The notes under the pieces are model-generated. The model worked only from the letters and a program-made list of their open reading frames with translations, was not told the DNA's origin and searched no databases. From Siderastrea siderea (lineage: Eukaryota; Cnidaria; Anthozoa; Scleractinia; Rhizangiidae), in NCBI GenBank assembly GCA_964030785.1, contig OZ034978.1, positions 1,074,001 through 1,138,000 on the forward strand: a stretch of DNA of 64,000 nt, written 5' to 3'. Each line of letters opens with the position of its first letter. The first letter of the stretch is position 1. This document shows positions 1 to 11,441 of this stretch, piece by piece. The translations under genes were made by a program, and so were the position numbers.

Positions 1-3000
1 AAAATCGAAGTCATCATGAAACAAGTTATTTGAGCTGTTTCCGGCAGCTACTTAAATAAATCCTGTTTTCGAAAGACTCATAATGGAGAGAATTCGCTAT
101 GCGTTGTAGAGAGCTAAAACAAGGAGAATGTACTACAGAGATGGAAATCATTATAAAACACCTGGTAAAGGCTTTTCCCAGCAAGTTTTGACAAAACGAA
201 ATTTTAGTGACTCGTAACGGAGAAAATTCGGTCTGTGTCGCAAAGGGCTCCAAAGTTGTAGAATATGCCACAGACATCGAAGTCCTCATAAAGCAAGTGA
301 TTTTACCTGTTTCCAGGAACTATAGAATAAATCCAGTTTTCGAAAGACTCATAATGCCCAGAATTTGTTATGCCTCGTGGAGAGCTAAATCTAAGAAAAT
401 GTACTGGAGACATGGAAATCATCAAAAAACAGATGGTTTCGTCTTCTGCCAGCAAGTTTTGAGTAAACGAGATTTCAGTGACTCGTTATGGACAAAATTC
501 GGTCCGCGTCGTAAAAGACTAAAACATTCAGAATATGCCCCAGACATCGGGGACACCATAAAAAAAAGTGATTAGAGATGTTTCCGGCAACCATTGAAAA
601 AGTGGAGTTTTCGAAAGACTTATAATGGACAGATTTCGTTCTGCCTCGCAGAGAGGCAAAACCTTGGAGGATGTACTACAGACATGGAAATCATCATTAA
701 ACACTTAGTTTGATCCTTTTCCACCAAGTTTTTACAAAACGAGATTTGCAGTTACATATTATAACCAAAATTCGGTGTATGAGTTAGAGCTTCTACAGTC
801 GCAGAATATCCCACAGACATCGAAGTCACCATGAATCAAGTGATTTCACCTGTCCCCGAGAACTATTGAAAAATCCAGTTCTTGAAAAACTCATAATAGA
901 CAGAATTCGTTATGGGTCGCTGAGAGCTAATACTAAGATAACGTACTACAGACATGGAAATCATCATAAGAAACCTAGTTTGGTCTCTTGCCACCAAGTT
1001 TTGACAAAACGAGCTTTCACTGACTCGTGTTCGACAAACTTTGGTCCGGGTCGTAAAGGGCAAAAGCTTTCCGAATATGCCCCACACATCAAAGTCATCA
1101 TGAATCAAGTAATTTGAGCTGTTTCCGGCAACTATTGAATAAATCCAGTTTTCGAAAGACTAATAATGGACAGAACTCGTTAACCGTCGTAGAGAGATAA
1201 AACTGAGAGAATGTCCTGCAGACATAAAAATCATGATAAAACTCCTGGTTTGCTCAGTTCCCAACAACTTCTGACCAAACGGGAGTTGCAGTGAGTCTTA
1301 GGGACGCATTTCGGTTTGTGTCGTACACTGTTAAAGCCTGCAAAATATGCCACGGATATGGAAGTCATCATGAGCCAAGTGATTTTAGCTCTTTCCGACA
1401 ATTTTTAAATAAATGCAGTTTTCAAAAGACTCATTATGGACAGAAATCGTTATGCGTGGTAGAGAGCTAAGGCTGAGAGATTGTTCTACAGATATGGAAA
1501 TCATCATGAAAAGCCTGGTTTGGTCAGTTCCCATTAGCTTCTGACAAAAGGGGATTTGCAGTGACTAGTTATGGACTAAAGTCAGTCCGTGTCCTTAAGG
1601 GCCAAAGCTATCAGAATATCCCCAGACATTAAAGTCATGATGAAAGGAGTGATTTGAGCTGTTTGCGTCAACTATAGAATAAATCCAGTTTTCGAACGAC
1701 CCATAATGGACAGAATTCGTTATGCGGCGTAAGAAGCTAATACTAAGAGAATGTGCTACAGACACGGAAATCATCATAAAACACTTTCCCAGCAAGTTTT
1801 GACAAAACCAAATTTCAGTAACAAGTTATGGACAAAAGGCAATCTGTGTCGTACATGGCTGAAACTTGCAGAATATGAAACAGACAACAAAGTCATCATC
1901 AAACAGATGATTTAAGCTGTTTGCGGGAACTATTGCAAAATGCACCTTTCGAAAGGCTGATAATGGACAATATTCGTTATGCATCGTAGAGAGCTAAGGC
2001 TGAGAGAATGTCCTATAGACATGGAAAACATCATCAAAAACGCCGTTTGGTCTTTTTCCAGCAACCTTTGAGACAACAAGATTTCAGTGACTCGTTATGG
2101 ACAAAGTTCGGTGTGTATCGTAAAGAGTAAAGCTTGCAAAATATGCGACAGACATTGAAGTTATCATGAAACAAGTGATTTGAGCTGTTTCCGAAAGACT
2201 CATAATAAACAGAATTCGTTGAGCGTCGTAGAGAGCCAAACTAAGGGAATGTTCTAAAGATATGGAAATCATCATAAAAAGCCTGTTTTGGTCAGTTCCC
2301 AACATTTTCTGACTAAAGGAGATTTGCAGTGACTCGTTATTGACTAAATTCGGTCCGTGTCGTAAAGAACCAAAGCTTACAGAATATGCCACAGACATTA
2401 AAGTCATCATGAAAGAAGTCATTTGAGCTTTTTCCGTCAGCTATTGAAAAAAGCCAGTTTTCAAACGACCCATAATGGACAGAATTCGTTATGCGTCGTA
2501 AAGAGCTATTAAATACTAAGAGAATGTACTACAGACATGGAAACTCATCATAAAACACCTGGCAAGCTCTTTTCCCAGCAAGTTTTGACAAAACGAAATT
2601 TGATTAACAAGAGCTCATGACGGAGAGAGAATTCGTTATGGGTCGGAGGGAACTAAAACTAAGAGAAAGAACTATAGATATGGAAGTCATCATAAAACAC
2701 TTGGTTTGGTCTTTTTCCAGCAGGTTTTGAAAAAACGAGATTTGCAGTGACTTGTTACTGACATAATTCGATTTGTGTCGTACAGGGCGAAGCCTCGCAG
2801 AATATGCCACAGACATCGAAGTCATCTGATATGCCTCGTAGAGAGCTAAATCTGAGAGAATGTACTACAGACATGGAAATCATCAGAAAACAGATGGTCT
2901 GGTCTTCTGCCAGCAGGTTTTGGGAAAACAAGATTTCAGTGACTCGTTATGGACAAAATTCGGTCCGTGTTGCAAAGGGCTAAAGCTTTATGAATATGCC

Positions 3001-6000
3001 ACAGACATCCAGGGCATCATGAATCAAGAGAGCTAAAACTGAGAGAATGTCCTACAGACATAAAAATCATGATAAAACTCCTAGTTTCGTCAGTTCCCAA
3101 CAACTTCTTACCAAACGGGATTTGCAGTGAGTCGTTAGGGACGCATTTCGGTTTGTGTCTTACAGTGGCCTTACAGGGTTAAAGCTTTCAGAATATGCCA
3201 CAGACATCGAAGTCATCATGAAAGAAGTGATTGGAGCTGTTTCCGGCAGCTATGAAATACATCCAGTTTTCAAAAGACGCCTTATGCAGAGAATTTCTTT
3301 TGCGTCGTGGAGACCTAAAACTGAGCGAATGTCTTACAGAAATGAAAATCATGATAAAACACCTTGTCTGTTAATTTCCCAACAACGTCTGACAACACGA
3401 GATTTGCAGTGACTCGTTAGGGTTTTAATTTGAATACGCCACTGACATCGAAGGTTTCATGAGACAAGTTACTTGAGCTGTGTCCGGGAACAAATGAATA
3501 ATTCCAGTTTTCGAAAGACTCGTAATGCAGAGAATTCGCCATGCGTCGTAGAGAGCTAACACAAGGAGAATGTACTACAGAGATAGAAATCAATATCAAA
3601 TACCTGGTAAGATCTTTTCCCAGTAAGTTTTGACAGAATGAGATTATAGTTACTCGTTATGGACAAAATACGGTCTGTGGCCGTGTTGCAGAATATGCCA
3701 CAGACATCGAAGTCAGCATGAAGCAAGTGCTTTTAGCCGTTTCCAGGACTATAGAATAAATCCAGTGTTCAAAACACTAATAATGGACAGAACTCGTTAT
3801 GCATCGTAAAGAGCTAAAACTGAGAGAATGTCCTACAAACATCAAAATCATGATAAAACACATGGTTTACTCGATTCCCAACAACTTCTGACAAAACGAG
3901 ATTTCAATTGATCCGTTTAAGGGACGTATTTCCGTTTGTGTCGTACACTCTTAAAGCTTGCAGAATATGCCACGGATATGGAAGTCATCATGAGACAAGT
4001 GATTTGAGCTGTTTCTGGCAACTTTTGAATAAATGCAGTTTTTGAAAGAATCAAAATGGACAGAATTCGTTATGCGTGGTAGAGAGCTAGGCCTGAGAAA
4101 AAGTGCTAGAGACATTTTCTTTTTCCAGCAAGTTTTGACAAAACAAGATTTCAGTGACTCGTTTTGGACAAAATTCGGTCTGTGTCGTAAAGGGCTAAAG
4201 CTTGCAAAATATGCCACAGACAATGAAGTTATCATCAAACAAGTGATTTGAGCTGTTTCTGGGCACTATTGTACAAATGCAATTTTCGAAAGACTCATAA
4301 TAAACAGAATTCGTTGTACGGCGTAGAGAGCTAAACCTAAGAGAATGTACTAAAGATATGGAAATCATCATAAAAAGGCTGGTTTCGTCAGTTCCAAACC
4401 ACTTCTGTCAAAAAGAGATTTGCAGCGACTCGTTATGGACTAAATTCGGTCCGCGTCCTAAACGGCCAAAGCTTTCAGAATATACCACAGACATTAAAGT
4501 CATCATGAAAGAAGTCATTTGAGCTGTTTCCATCAACTACAGAATAAATCCAGTTTTGAAACGACCCATAATGGACAGAATTCGCTATGCGTCGTAAAGA
4601 GCTACTAAATACTAAGAGAATGTACTACAGACATGGAAACTCATCATAAAACACCTGGTAAGGTCTTTTCCCAGCAAGTTTTGACAAAACGAAATTTGAT
4701 TAACAAGTTATGGACGAAAGGCAATGCGTGTCGTACATGGCTGAAACTTGCAGAATATGAAACAGACAACAAAGTCATCATCAAACAGGTGATTTAAGCT
4801 GTTTCCGGGAACTATTGAAAAATGGAGTTTTCGAAAGGCTCATAATGCACAGTAGTCGTTATGCGTCGTAGAGAGCTAGGACTGAGAGAATGTCCTACAG
4901 ACATGAAAATCATGATAAAACAATTGGTTTGGTCAGTTCCATACAACTTCTGACAACACGAGATTTGCAGTGACTCGTTAGTGACGTAATTCGGTTTGCG
5001 TGGTACAGGGTTCAGGCTTGCAGAATATGCCACTGACATCGAAGTCATCATGAAACAAGTGATTTGAGCAGTTCCTGGCAACTTTGAAATAAATCCAGTT
5101 TTTGAAAGGCTCCTAAAGGCCAGAATTGGTTATGCGTGGTAGAGACCTAAAAATGAGAGAATGTCCTACAGACATGGAAATCATGACAAAACACCTGGTT
5201 TGGTCAGATCCCAAGAACAAACAATAAATCCAGTTTTCGAACGACTCATAAATGACCGAATTCGTTATGCGTCGTCGAGAACTAAAACTTAGAGATTGTC
5301 CTACAGACATGAAAATCATGACAAAAGAGCTGGTATGGTCAGTTTCCGATACCTTTTGACAAAACGAGATTTGCAGTCACCTGTTAAGGACTTATTTCCG
5401 CTTCTGTCGAACAGGGTTAAAGGTTGCAGAATTTGCCACACACATGGAAGTCATCATGAAACAAGTGATTTGAGCTGTTTCCAGCAACTTTTGTATAAAT
5501 GCAGTTTTTGTGAGAGTTTTTTCTAAGGCTGAGAGAATGTCCTACAGACATGGAAAACATCATAAAAAAGGCAGTTTGGTCTCGTTATGCATCGTAAAGA
5601 GCAAAAACTGAGGGAATTTCCTACAGACATAAAAATCATGAAAAAACACATGGTTTACTCGATTCCCAACAACTTCTGACAAAACGAGATTTGCGGTGAC
5701 CCGTTAGGGACGTATTTCGGTTTGTGTCATACACTGTTAAACCTTCCACAATATGCCATGGATATGGAAGTCATCATGAGACAAGTGATTTGAACTGTTT
5801 CTGACAGCGTATGAATAAATGGAGTTTTTGAAAGACTCATAATGGACAGAATTCGTTATGCGTGGTAGAGAGCTAAAGCTGACAGAATGTCCTACAGATA
5901 TGGAAAACATAAAAAAGGCGGTTTGCTCTCTTTCCAGCAAGTTTTGACTAAACGAGATTTCAGTGACCCGTTATGGACAAAATTCGGTTTGTGTCATAAG

Positions 6001-8824
6001 TGGTAAGGCTTGTAAAATACGCCACAGACATTGAAGTTATCATGAGACAAGTGATTTGAGCTCTTTTCGGCAACTTTTGAATAAATGCAGTTTTCGAAAG
6101 ACTCATAATGGACAGAATTCGTTATGCGTGGTAGAGAGCTAAAGCTGAGAGAATGTACTAAAGTTCCTGGTCACCATAAAAATCATCATAGAAATCATCA
6201 TAAAAAGCGTGGTTTGGTCAGTTCCCAAAAACGTCCGACAAAAGGAGATTTGTAGTGACTTGTTATGGACTAAATCCGGTCCGTGTCCTAAGGGGCCAAA
6301 GCTTTCAGAATATGCCACTGACATTAAAGTCATTATGAAAGAAGTCATTTGAGCTGTTTCTGTCAGCTCTTGAATAAAGCCAGTTTTCGGAAGACATGAT
6401 GGAGAGAATTCATTCTGCGTCGTGAAGAGCTAAAACTGAGAGAATTTCCTACAGACATGGCAATCAGATAAAACATCTGGTTTAATCTGCTTCCAACAGC
6501 TTCTGACAAAACGAGATCTACAGTGACTCAGTAGGGACGTAATTCGGTTTGTGTCGTACAGGGAGAATGATCTCTAGACATGAATATCATCATAAAACAG
6601 CTGGTAAGGTGTTTTCCCAGATAGGTCTGACGAAAGGACATTTGCAGTGACTCGTTATGGGCTAAATTTGGTCGGTGTCCTTAAGGGCCAAAAGCTTTCC
6701 AAATATGCCACAGACATTAAAGTCATCATGAAAGAAGTGATTTGCGCTATTTCCGTAAACTATGGAGTAAATCCAGTTTTCCAAAGACCCATAATGGACA
6801 GAATTCGTTATGCGTCGTAAAGAGCTAATACTAAGAGAATGTACTACAGTCATGGAAATATTCATAAAACACCTGGTAAGGTCTTTTCCCAGCAAGTTTT
6901 GACAAAACGAAATTTCAGGAACGAGTTATGGACAAAAGGCAATCCGTGTCGTACATGGCTGAAACTTGCAGAATATAAAACAGACAACAAAAGTCATCAT
7001 GAAACATAAGTTTTAAGCTGTTTCCGGGAACTCGTTATGCGTGGTAGAGAGCTAAAACTGAGAGAATGTCCTACAGACACAAAAATCATGATAAAACACA
7101 TGGGCTACTCGATTCCCAAAAACTTCTGAGAAAACGAGATTTGCAGTGACCCGTTAGGGACATATTTCGGTTTGTGTCGTACACTGTTAAAGCTTGCAGA
7201 ATATGCCACGGATATGAAAGTCATCATGAGACAAGTGATTTGACCTGTTTCCGGCAACTTTTGAATAACTGCAGTTTTTCAAAGACTCATAATGGACAGG
7301 TTTCGTTGTGCGTGGTAGAGACCTAAAGCTGAGAGAATGTCCTACAGACATGGAAAACATCATAAAAATGGCGGTTGGTCTTTTACCATGAAGATTTGAC
7401 AAAACGAGATTTCAGTGACTCATTATGGACAAAATTTGGTCTGTGTCATAAAGGCCTAAAGCTTGCAAAATATGCAACAGGCATTGAAGTTATCATGAAA
7501 CAAGTGATTTGAGCTGTTTCCGGGAACTATTGAATAAATGCAATTTTCGAAAGACTCATAATAAACAGAATTTGTTGTACGTCGTAGAGAGCTAAAACTA
7601 AGAGAATGTACTAAAGATATGGAAATCATCAGAAAAGGCCTGGTTTGGTCAGTTCCCAACAACTTGTGACAAAAGGAGATTTGCAGTGACTCGTTATGGA
7701 CTAGATTCGCTCCGTGTCCTAAAATACCAAGGCTTTCAGAATATGCTACAGACATTAAAGTCATCATGAAAAAAGAAATTTGAGGTTTTTCCGTCAGCTA
7801 TTGAATAAAGCCAGTTTTCGAAAGACATGATGGAGAGAATTCGTTATGATTCGTGGAGAGCTAAAACTGAGAGAATGTCCTACAGACATGACAATCAGGA
7901 TAAATCACCTCGTTTGGTCAGTTTCCAACAACTTCTGACAAAACGAGATTTGCAGGTCTCGGTAGGGACGTAATTCGGTTTGTGTCGTACACGGCTAAAG
8001 GTTGCAGAATATGCCACAGACATCGAAGTCATCATGAAACAAGTGATTTGAGCTGTTTTCGGGAACTATTTCTAAAATGCAGTTTAGGAATGACTCATAA
8101 TGGACAGCATTCGTTATGTGTCGTAGAGAACTAAGACTAAGAGAATGTACTCCAGACATATAGATCATCATAAAACACCTGGTTTGGTCTTTTGCCAGCA
8201 AGTTTTGACAAAACGAGATTTGTAGTGACTGGTTAGGGACGTAATTCGATTTGTGTCGTACAGGGCTAAACCTCGCAGAATATGCCACAGACATCGAAGT
8301 CATCATGAAGCAAGTGATTTTAGCTGTTTTTCAGGAACTATAGAATAAATCCAGTTTTCGAAAGACTCATAATGTACAGAATTTATGCCTCGTAGAGAGC
8401 TAGATCTAAGAGAATGTTCTACAGACATGGAAAACATCAAAAAACAGATGGTTTGGTCTTCTTCCTGCAGGTTTTGGGAAAACGAGATTTCAGTGACTCG
8501 TTATGGACAAAATTCGGTGCCTGTCGTAAAGGGCTAAAGTTCTCAGAATATACCACAGGCATCGAGGGCATCATGAATCAAGTTATTTGAGCTGTTGCCG
8601 GCAACTATTGAATAAATCCAGTTTTGGAAAGACTCAATATACAGAATTCGTTATGTTTCTTTGAAAGCTAAGAGTGAGAGAATGTCCTACAGACTTTAAA
8701 ATCACGATAAAACTCCTGGTTTGATCAGTTCCCAACAACGTCTGACAAAACGGGATTTGTAGTGACTCGTTATGGACGTATTTCGGGTTGTGTCGTACAG
8801 GGCTAAGCCTTGCAGAATATGCCA
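1..8824. repeat. Satellite array, left block (about 270-bp monomer)
   Basis: About 33 head-to-tail monomers of roughly 270 bp, all in one orientation. Landmarks recurring in each monomer are GAATTCGTTATGCG, AGAGAGCTAA, GACAAAACGAGATTT, GCAGAATATGCCACAGACAT and CAAGTGATTTGAGCTG. Monomers differ by roughly 10-25 percent, and several subtypes recur in a fixed order (see findings). Short open frames on both strands are incidental: they repeat with the monomer and have no protein-like features. The block stops inside a monomer at the Polinton B target site and resumes at 50684 in phase. Confidence 0.95.
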
Positions 8825-8830
8825 CAGACA
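8825..8830. repeat. Target site duplication of Polinton B, left copy
   Basis: CAGACA, identical to 50678-50683. In uninterrupted monomers the same place reads GCCACAGACATCGAAG, so the two flanks rejoin exactly with one copy of the 6 bp. Six-bp duplications are typical of Polinton integrases. Confidence 0.9.
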
Positions 8831-9022
8831 ATGTCGGCTCCCTGGAAGATCCTGGGCTCGTTTTGATGTTGAAGGATTTGATTGGTGGAGGAGGGTCAAA
8901 AAAGCGGCGAATTTGGATTTTTCTGGCTGGTGATTGGTGGAGAGGGAAGGGATCAAAAGTCCAATTTGGTATCACGCGGGTGTTCACGTGCTGCTACCAA
9001 AAAAGGTAAAAACGGAAATGAC
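8831..9022 (+). repeat. Polinton B left TIR, outer part
   Basis: Inverted match to about 50488-50677, high identity, for example TTTGATGTTGAAGGATTTGA, TGGTGATTGGTGGAGA and TTCACGTGCTGCTACCAAAA. The repeat continues at 33073, on the far side of the LINE. Compared with the right TIR, about 7 bp are missing from the tip. Confidence 0.92.
9008..9022. repeat. LINE target site duplication, left copy
   Basis: AAAAACGGAAATGAC, repeated exactly at 33058-33072. The right TIR of Polinton B serves as the empty site: it reads GGTAAAACCGGAAATGAAAT without interruption. A 15-bp duplication is typical of target-primed reverse transcription. Confidence 0.93.
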
Positions 9023-9165
9023 TGGGGGTTTTAAGATGGCGGTCAGACGTGTAGACTCGAAGTCTGCTTGTATCGCTCTAACTGACGCCTCTCCGGCACC
9101 CAAATATCCTGAGAAATGTGGTAGACCAGCTTTTTAAAGTAATAATCTTTATTTGTCCAGTGTAA
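9023..9165 (+). promoter_or_regulatory. LINE 5' leader, probable internal promoter
   Basis: 143 bp between the 5' target duplication and the ORF1 start codon. It includes an AAGATGGCGG stretch that resembles a YY1-type core, which is common in L1-class 5' leaders. Promoter function is inferred from position and resemblance only. Confidence 0.4.
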
Positions 9166-9823
9166 ATGTCCTTACGAAAAAAGAACAAACGCGGAGATCG
9201 CGGGTCGATTAACGAAGACAACAGACGCTCCAAAAAGTCCAACATGGCGTCCAACTCTAAAGAAGTGCTCGAAGATGACTGCAACACGTTAGACGAAGAC
9301 CAAGCAGAACCAAGCCTTCTTGAAATTAAAGAGATGTTAATTGACATGCAAATTTCTATTGCTTCAGTCATTGCCGATAATCAAGCGATCAGAAAAGAAA
9401 TTGACGATCTCAAAAGCTCGGTGACCCTTAACGGAGAAGAGTTAAAAAATTAAAAGCCTCTCAAGAAGACGAAAGATGAGAATAAAGCCTTAAAGATCTC
9501 CTTAGCGGCGTTGAATACCCGGGCTTACAGCAACAGAGAAGGAGCTGCAGAATCAAAGCGCAGAATGCGAGTAATTGTGGGAAAACCTCGACCACTTAGA
9601 GCAGTATTTGCGTAAAAATTCTCTAGACATTCATGGCGTTCCGCAAGATGGGTACACATCCACAGAACATGTAGTGATTAAAGTGGCTGAAGCCCTTAAT
9701 ATTACCGTGGAACCCGAGGAGATTGAAATATCACATAAAATCAATCAAGGCAGAAGCATCTTAGTAAAGTTCTGCAGCCACAAGACGAAAGCCAAAATTT
9801 ACAAAGAACGCACAAAGCTGAGA
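9166..9823 (+). pseudogene. LINE ORF1, 5' part (coiled coil and RRM-like), broken
   Basis: This is the nucleic-acid-binding chaperone of the LINE. From the ATG at 9166 a basic, charged N-terminus leads into a predicted coiled-coil stretch (about residues 45-95). An in-frame TAA lies at 9451. A frame change near 9570 leads into a segment containing ENLDHLEQYLRKNSL and HKINQGRSILVKF, the pattern of Transposase_22 or FP25K-like ORF1 proteins. The frame is then cut after codons CTG AGA by Polinton A. The remaining C-terminal domain lies at 28466-28696, in the same frame once the insert is ignored. I have not assembled the protein. Confidence 0.82.
9818..9823. repeat. Target site duplication of Polinton A, left copy
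   Basis: CTGAGA, repeated exactly at 28466-28471. Both copies fall on a codon boundary (Leu-Arg) of LINE ORF1. Confidence 0.95.
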
Positions 9824-9929
9824 AGTACTATAGTGGGCCCAAATAGAGAAGTTTCCCACGTTAATTTGCATACACACCCCCTAGATTGGTTTGTGATTGG
9901 TCGAGAGGTTGTCATGGAAACCAACCGCG
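9824..9929 (+). repeat. Polinton A left TIR
   Basis: About 106 bp inverted match to 28360-28465 with scattered mismatches. Shared blocks include TTTGCATACACACCCCCTAG, ATTGGTTTGTGATTGGTCG and TTGTCATGGAAACCAACCGCG. Confidence 0.93.
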
Positions 9930-9964
9930 GACCGATCGCAGGCGCAGGGGAACCACGTGACCGA

Positions 9965-10265
9965 AAGCAGAAGTGACGTCACCGGAAGTCACAGGACCGG
10001 AACCGGAAGTGACATTACCGGAACCGGAAGTCACCTGGTTTGGAAGGGAAAACCGCGGATCGGGTGGGAAAACTGCGGGCTCAGGGGCACTTGAAGTCAC
10101 GTGGTTTGGAAGGGAAACTGCTGACAGGGTGGGAAAAAGGATGGCGGGCTCAGAGCAAGAACAAGAGAGGACAGGTCGTGAGGCTACCATGACGTGGGTG
10201 GGAAACCGCGGACCACATCGCATGCGTAGATCAGACAAAACAACACCGGAAGTGCCATGGAACAT
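9965..10265. promoter_or_regulatory. Polinton A left subterminal region with CRE and ETS-like sites
   Basis: Contains a perfect ATF/CREB palindrome TGACGTCA at 9974-9981 and repeated CCGGAAGT (ETS-core) motifs between about 9982 and 10040, with related GGAAGTCAC and TTTGGAAGGGAAA repeats up to 10140. Polinton B TIRs carry the same two motif types. The role is inferred. Adenovirus ITRs also carry host factor sites beside the origin. Confidence 0.5.
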
Positions 10266-10341
10266 GCTTTATTCATTCATGTTGAATAACAAGTAGAAAA
10301 AAACGAGTCCAAAGTCCAAACAGGACACCGCACTGGGTCCT
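10266..10341 (-). terminator. Polyadenylation region of the leftward early genes
   Basis: On the minus strand an AATAAA hexamer lies at about 10268-10273 (TTTATT on the plus strand), roughly 70 bp downstream of the RING gene stop codon. It would serve the three leftward genes at 10342-11173. Confidence 0.55.
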
Positions 10342-10749
10342 TTACAAGAAGCTCAAACAGGTTTTCATGCGTTGAATGACTTGGCTTTTGGTGTGACCCA
10401 GAAAGTAGAGTGTTTTGCGGTTGGCATCATACGGATCTCGGAGTTCTCCCCAGAATCCTTCCAGACCCTCGTCGTTGTTTTCATAACAAATGACATACCA
10501 CAAAGGATTCTCTTTCCAAACGTCCTTGACTTGCTCCACAAACTCAGGGTCTTCTTTCCATTGTTGAGGATGAATGACTTGAAGGACGGAAAGAGAAACG
10601 ACTTGTTTGCAGCTAGGACATATGAGGGTCTGACCTTGCTGTCTGCATTGGTTGGCACAGGCGGCATGACAAGGTTGACCACAACACCTCAACGTGGCAT
10701 GATTGGTGACAGGTGTTAAACAGATCACACACGGGAGGGATTGAGGCAT
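10342..10749 (-). CDS. RING-finger-like protein, candidate E3 ligase
   Basis: An intact 135-residue protein. The N-terminal half has a cysteine/histidine array: CVIC at about residues 7-10, then CCGQPCH, then a CxxxC pair, then CPSC at about residues 44-47. This is the arrangement of a RING-type zinc finger. The C-terminal half is charged and tryptophan/tyrosine-rich and not recognised. Its ATG overlaps the stop of the upstream gene (TGATG), so it is probably translated from a shared leftward message. In viruses, RING proteins usually redirect host ubiquitination; here that is inference. Polinton B has no counterpart in its left arm. Confidence 0.7.
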   Translation of the reverse strand: MPQSLPCVICLTPVTNHATLRCCGQPCHAACANQCRQQGQTLICPSCKQVVSLSVLQVIHPQQWKEDPEFVEQVKDVWKENPLWYVICYENNDEGLEGFWGELRDPYDANRKTLYFLGHTKSQVIQRMKTCLSFL

Positions 10750-10967
10750 CAGGCCAAAGGATCAAAGAGAGGATTCGTCAAGAGATGAAATTCGGTGTTG
10801 GTGATGATGCCTTCCAGGCGGAGTCGACACAATTCTTGGTAAGTGAGTTGGTAACGTAAGGGTTGGATCAGTTCTAGGACTTGTTTTCGGATGTCTCCTA
10901 AACGTTGTAGGATTTCCACGGCTTCAGGACTGATCTTGTCGGCTTCAGGACTTATCTTGTCGGCCAT
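10749..10967 (-). CDS. Small helical protein, paralogue 1
   Basis: A 72-residue protein from ATG 10967; the open frame extends further upstream but only with a GTG. It begins with a duplicated seven-residue DKISPEA unit, followed by a helical region with LQRLGDIRKQ and YQELCRLRLEGIITNTEF. It aligns with the neighbouring gene at 10976-11173 over the SPEA...RL...L...ELxRLxxE...NELxLLT pattern, so the pair arose by tandem duplication. Function is unknown. Confidence 0.6.
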   Translation of the reverse strand: MADKISPEADKISPEAVEILQRLGDIRKQVLELIQPLRYQLTYQELCRLRLEGIITNTEFHLLTNPLFDPLA

Positions 10968-10975
10968 ACACGGTG

Positions 10976-11173
10976 TTACCACTGGTAGAAGTTTTTTAAG
11001 GTTAATAAACACAATTCGTTGCGACTGAGGACTTTTTCACTGTGAAGGCGAAGCAATTCGAAATAAGAAGCTTTGAAGCGGATCTCCTCCAAGTCTTTTT
11101 CGAGTTGACCCAACAAGGTTCGTAGACGATCAATCACTTGTTGGGCTTCTGGACTGAGGTCTGGATCCCCCAT
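10976..11173 (-). CDS. Small helical protein, paralogue 2
   Basis: A 65-residue protein beginning MGDPDLSPEA. The ATG at 11173 is chosen because a TATA box at 11206-11216 would place transcription start near 11180, which excludes the in-frame ATG at 11191. It is predicted all-helical and strongly charged. It is paralogous to the next gene downstream and is the first gene of the leftward early cluster. Function is unknown. Confidence 0.6.
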   Translation of the reverse strand: MGDPDLSPEAQQVIDRLRTLLGQLEKDLEEIRFKASYFELLRLHSEKVLSRNELCLLTLKNFYQW

Positions 11174-11205
11174 AGGTTGAAAGTGAAACATGGAATGGGA
11201 CGGTG

Positions 11206-11400
11206 TTTTTTTATAGAGAAACAAAGGGTCACGTGGGAGGGGTAACGAACCAATGAGAGGGAGGTCCCATGGTGCCTAGGGAGGGGTGGGAAGGCGTGGG
11301 GGACCCCCATCCCCCCTCCCTAGTTGGGCCCCATGATGCTTTGCGGGGATCAGGGTGTATATAGGTCGGGCGAGGCCCCAGGACGTCACTCCTAGCTTTG
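11206..11400. promoter_or_regulatory. Bidirectional early promoter module, left copy
   Basis: On the minus strand there is a TATA box (CTATAAAAAAA, 11206-11216) and an E-box CACGTG (11230-11235), then a G/C tract (about 11281-11335) with GGGGGG-A-GGGGG-TCCCCC character and CCCATGATGC beyond it. On the plus strand TATATA at 11358-11363 would serve the gene at 11442. Read in reverse, the interval 11206-11340 matches 25683-25795 closely. Confidence 0.75.
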
Positions 11401-11441
11401 AGTTCGTGCTTGGCTGACTTTTGTCTGTTGAGGAGAAAAAA

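Noticed and set aside
1..8800. Dozens of 60-120 codon reading frames on both strands of the satellite, sharing phrases such as MISMSVVHSL and SLQISFCQ
   Set aside because: They repeat with the 270-bp monomer, change length with each indel, and show no domain, start context or codon constraint. They are by-products of the tandem repeat.
1..8824. CRISPR-like array
   Set aside because: Regular spacing exists, but the monomers are contiguous 270-bp units without unique spacers, and the context is eukaryotic.
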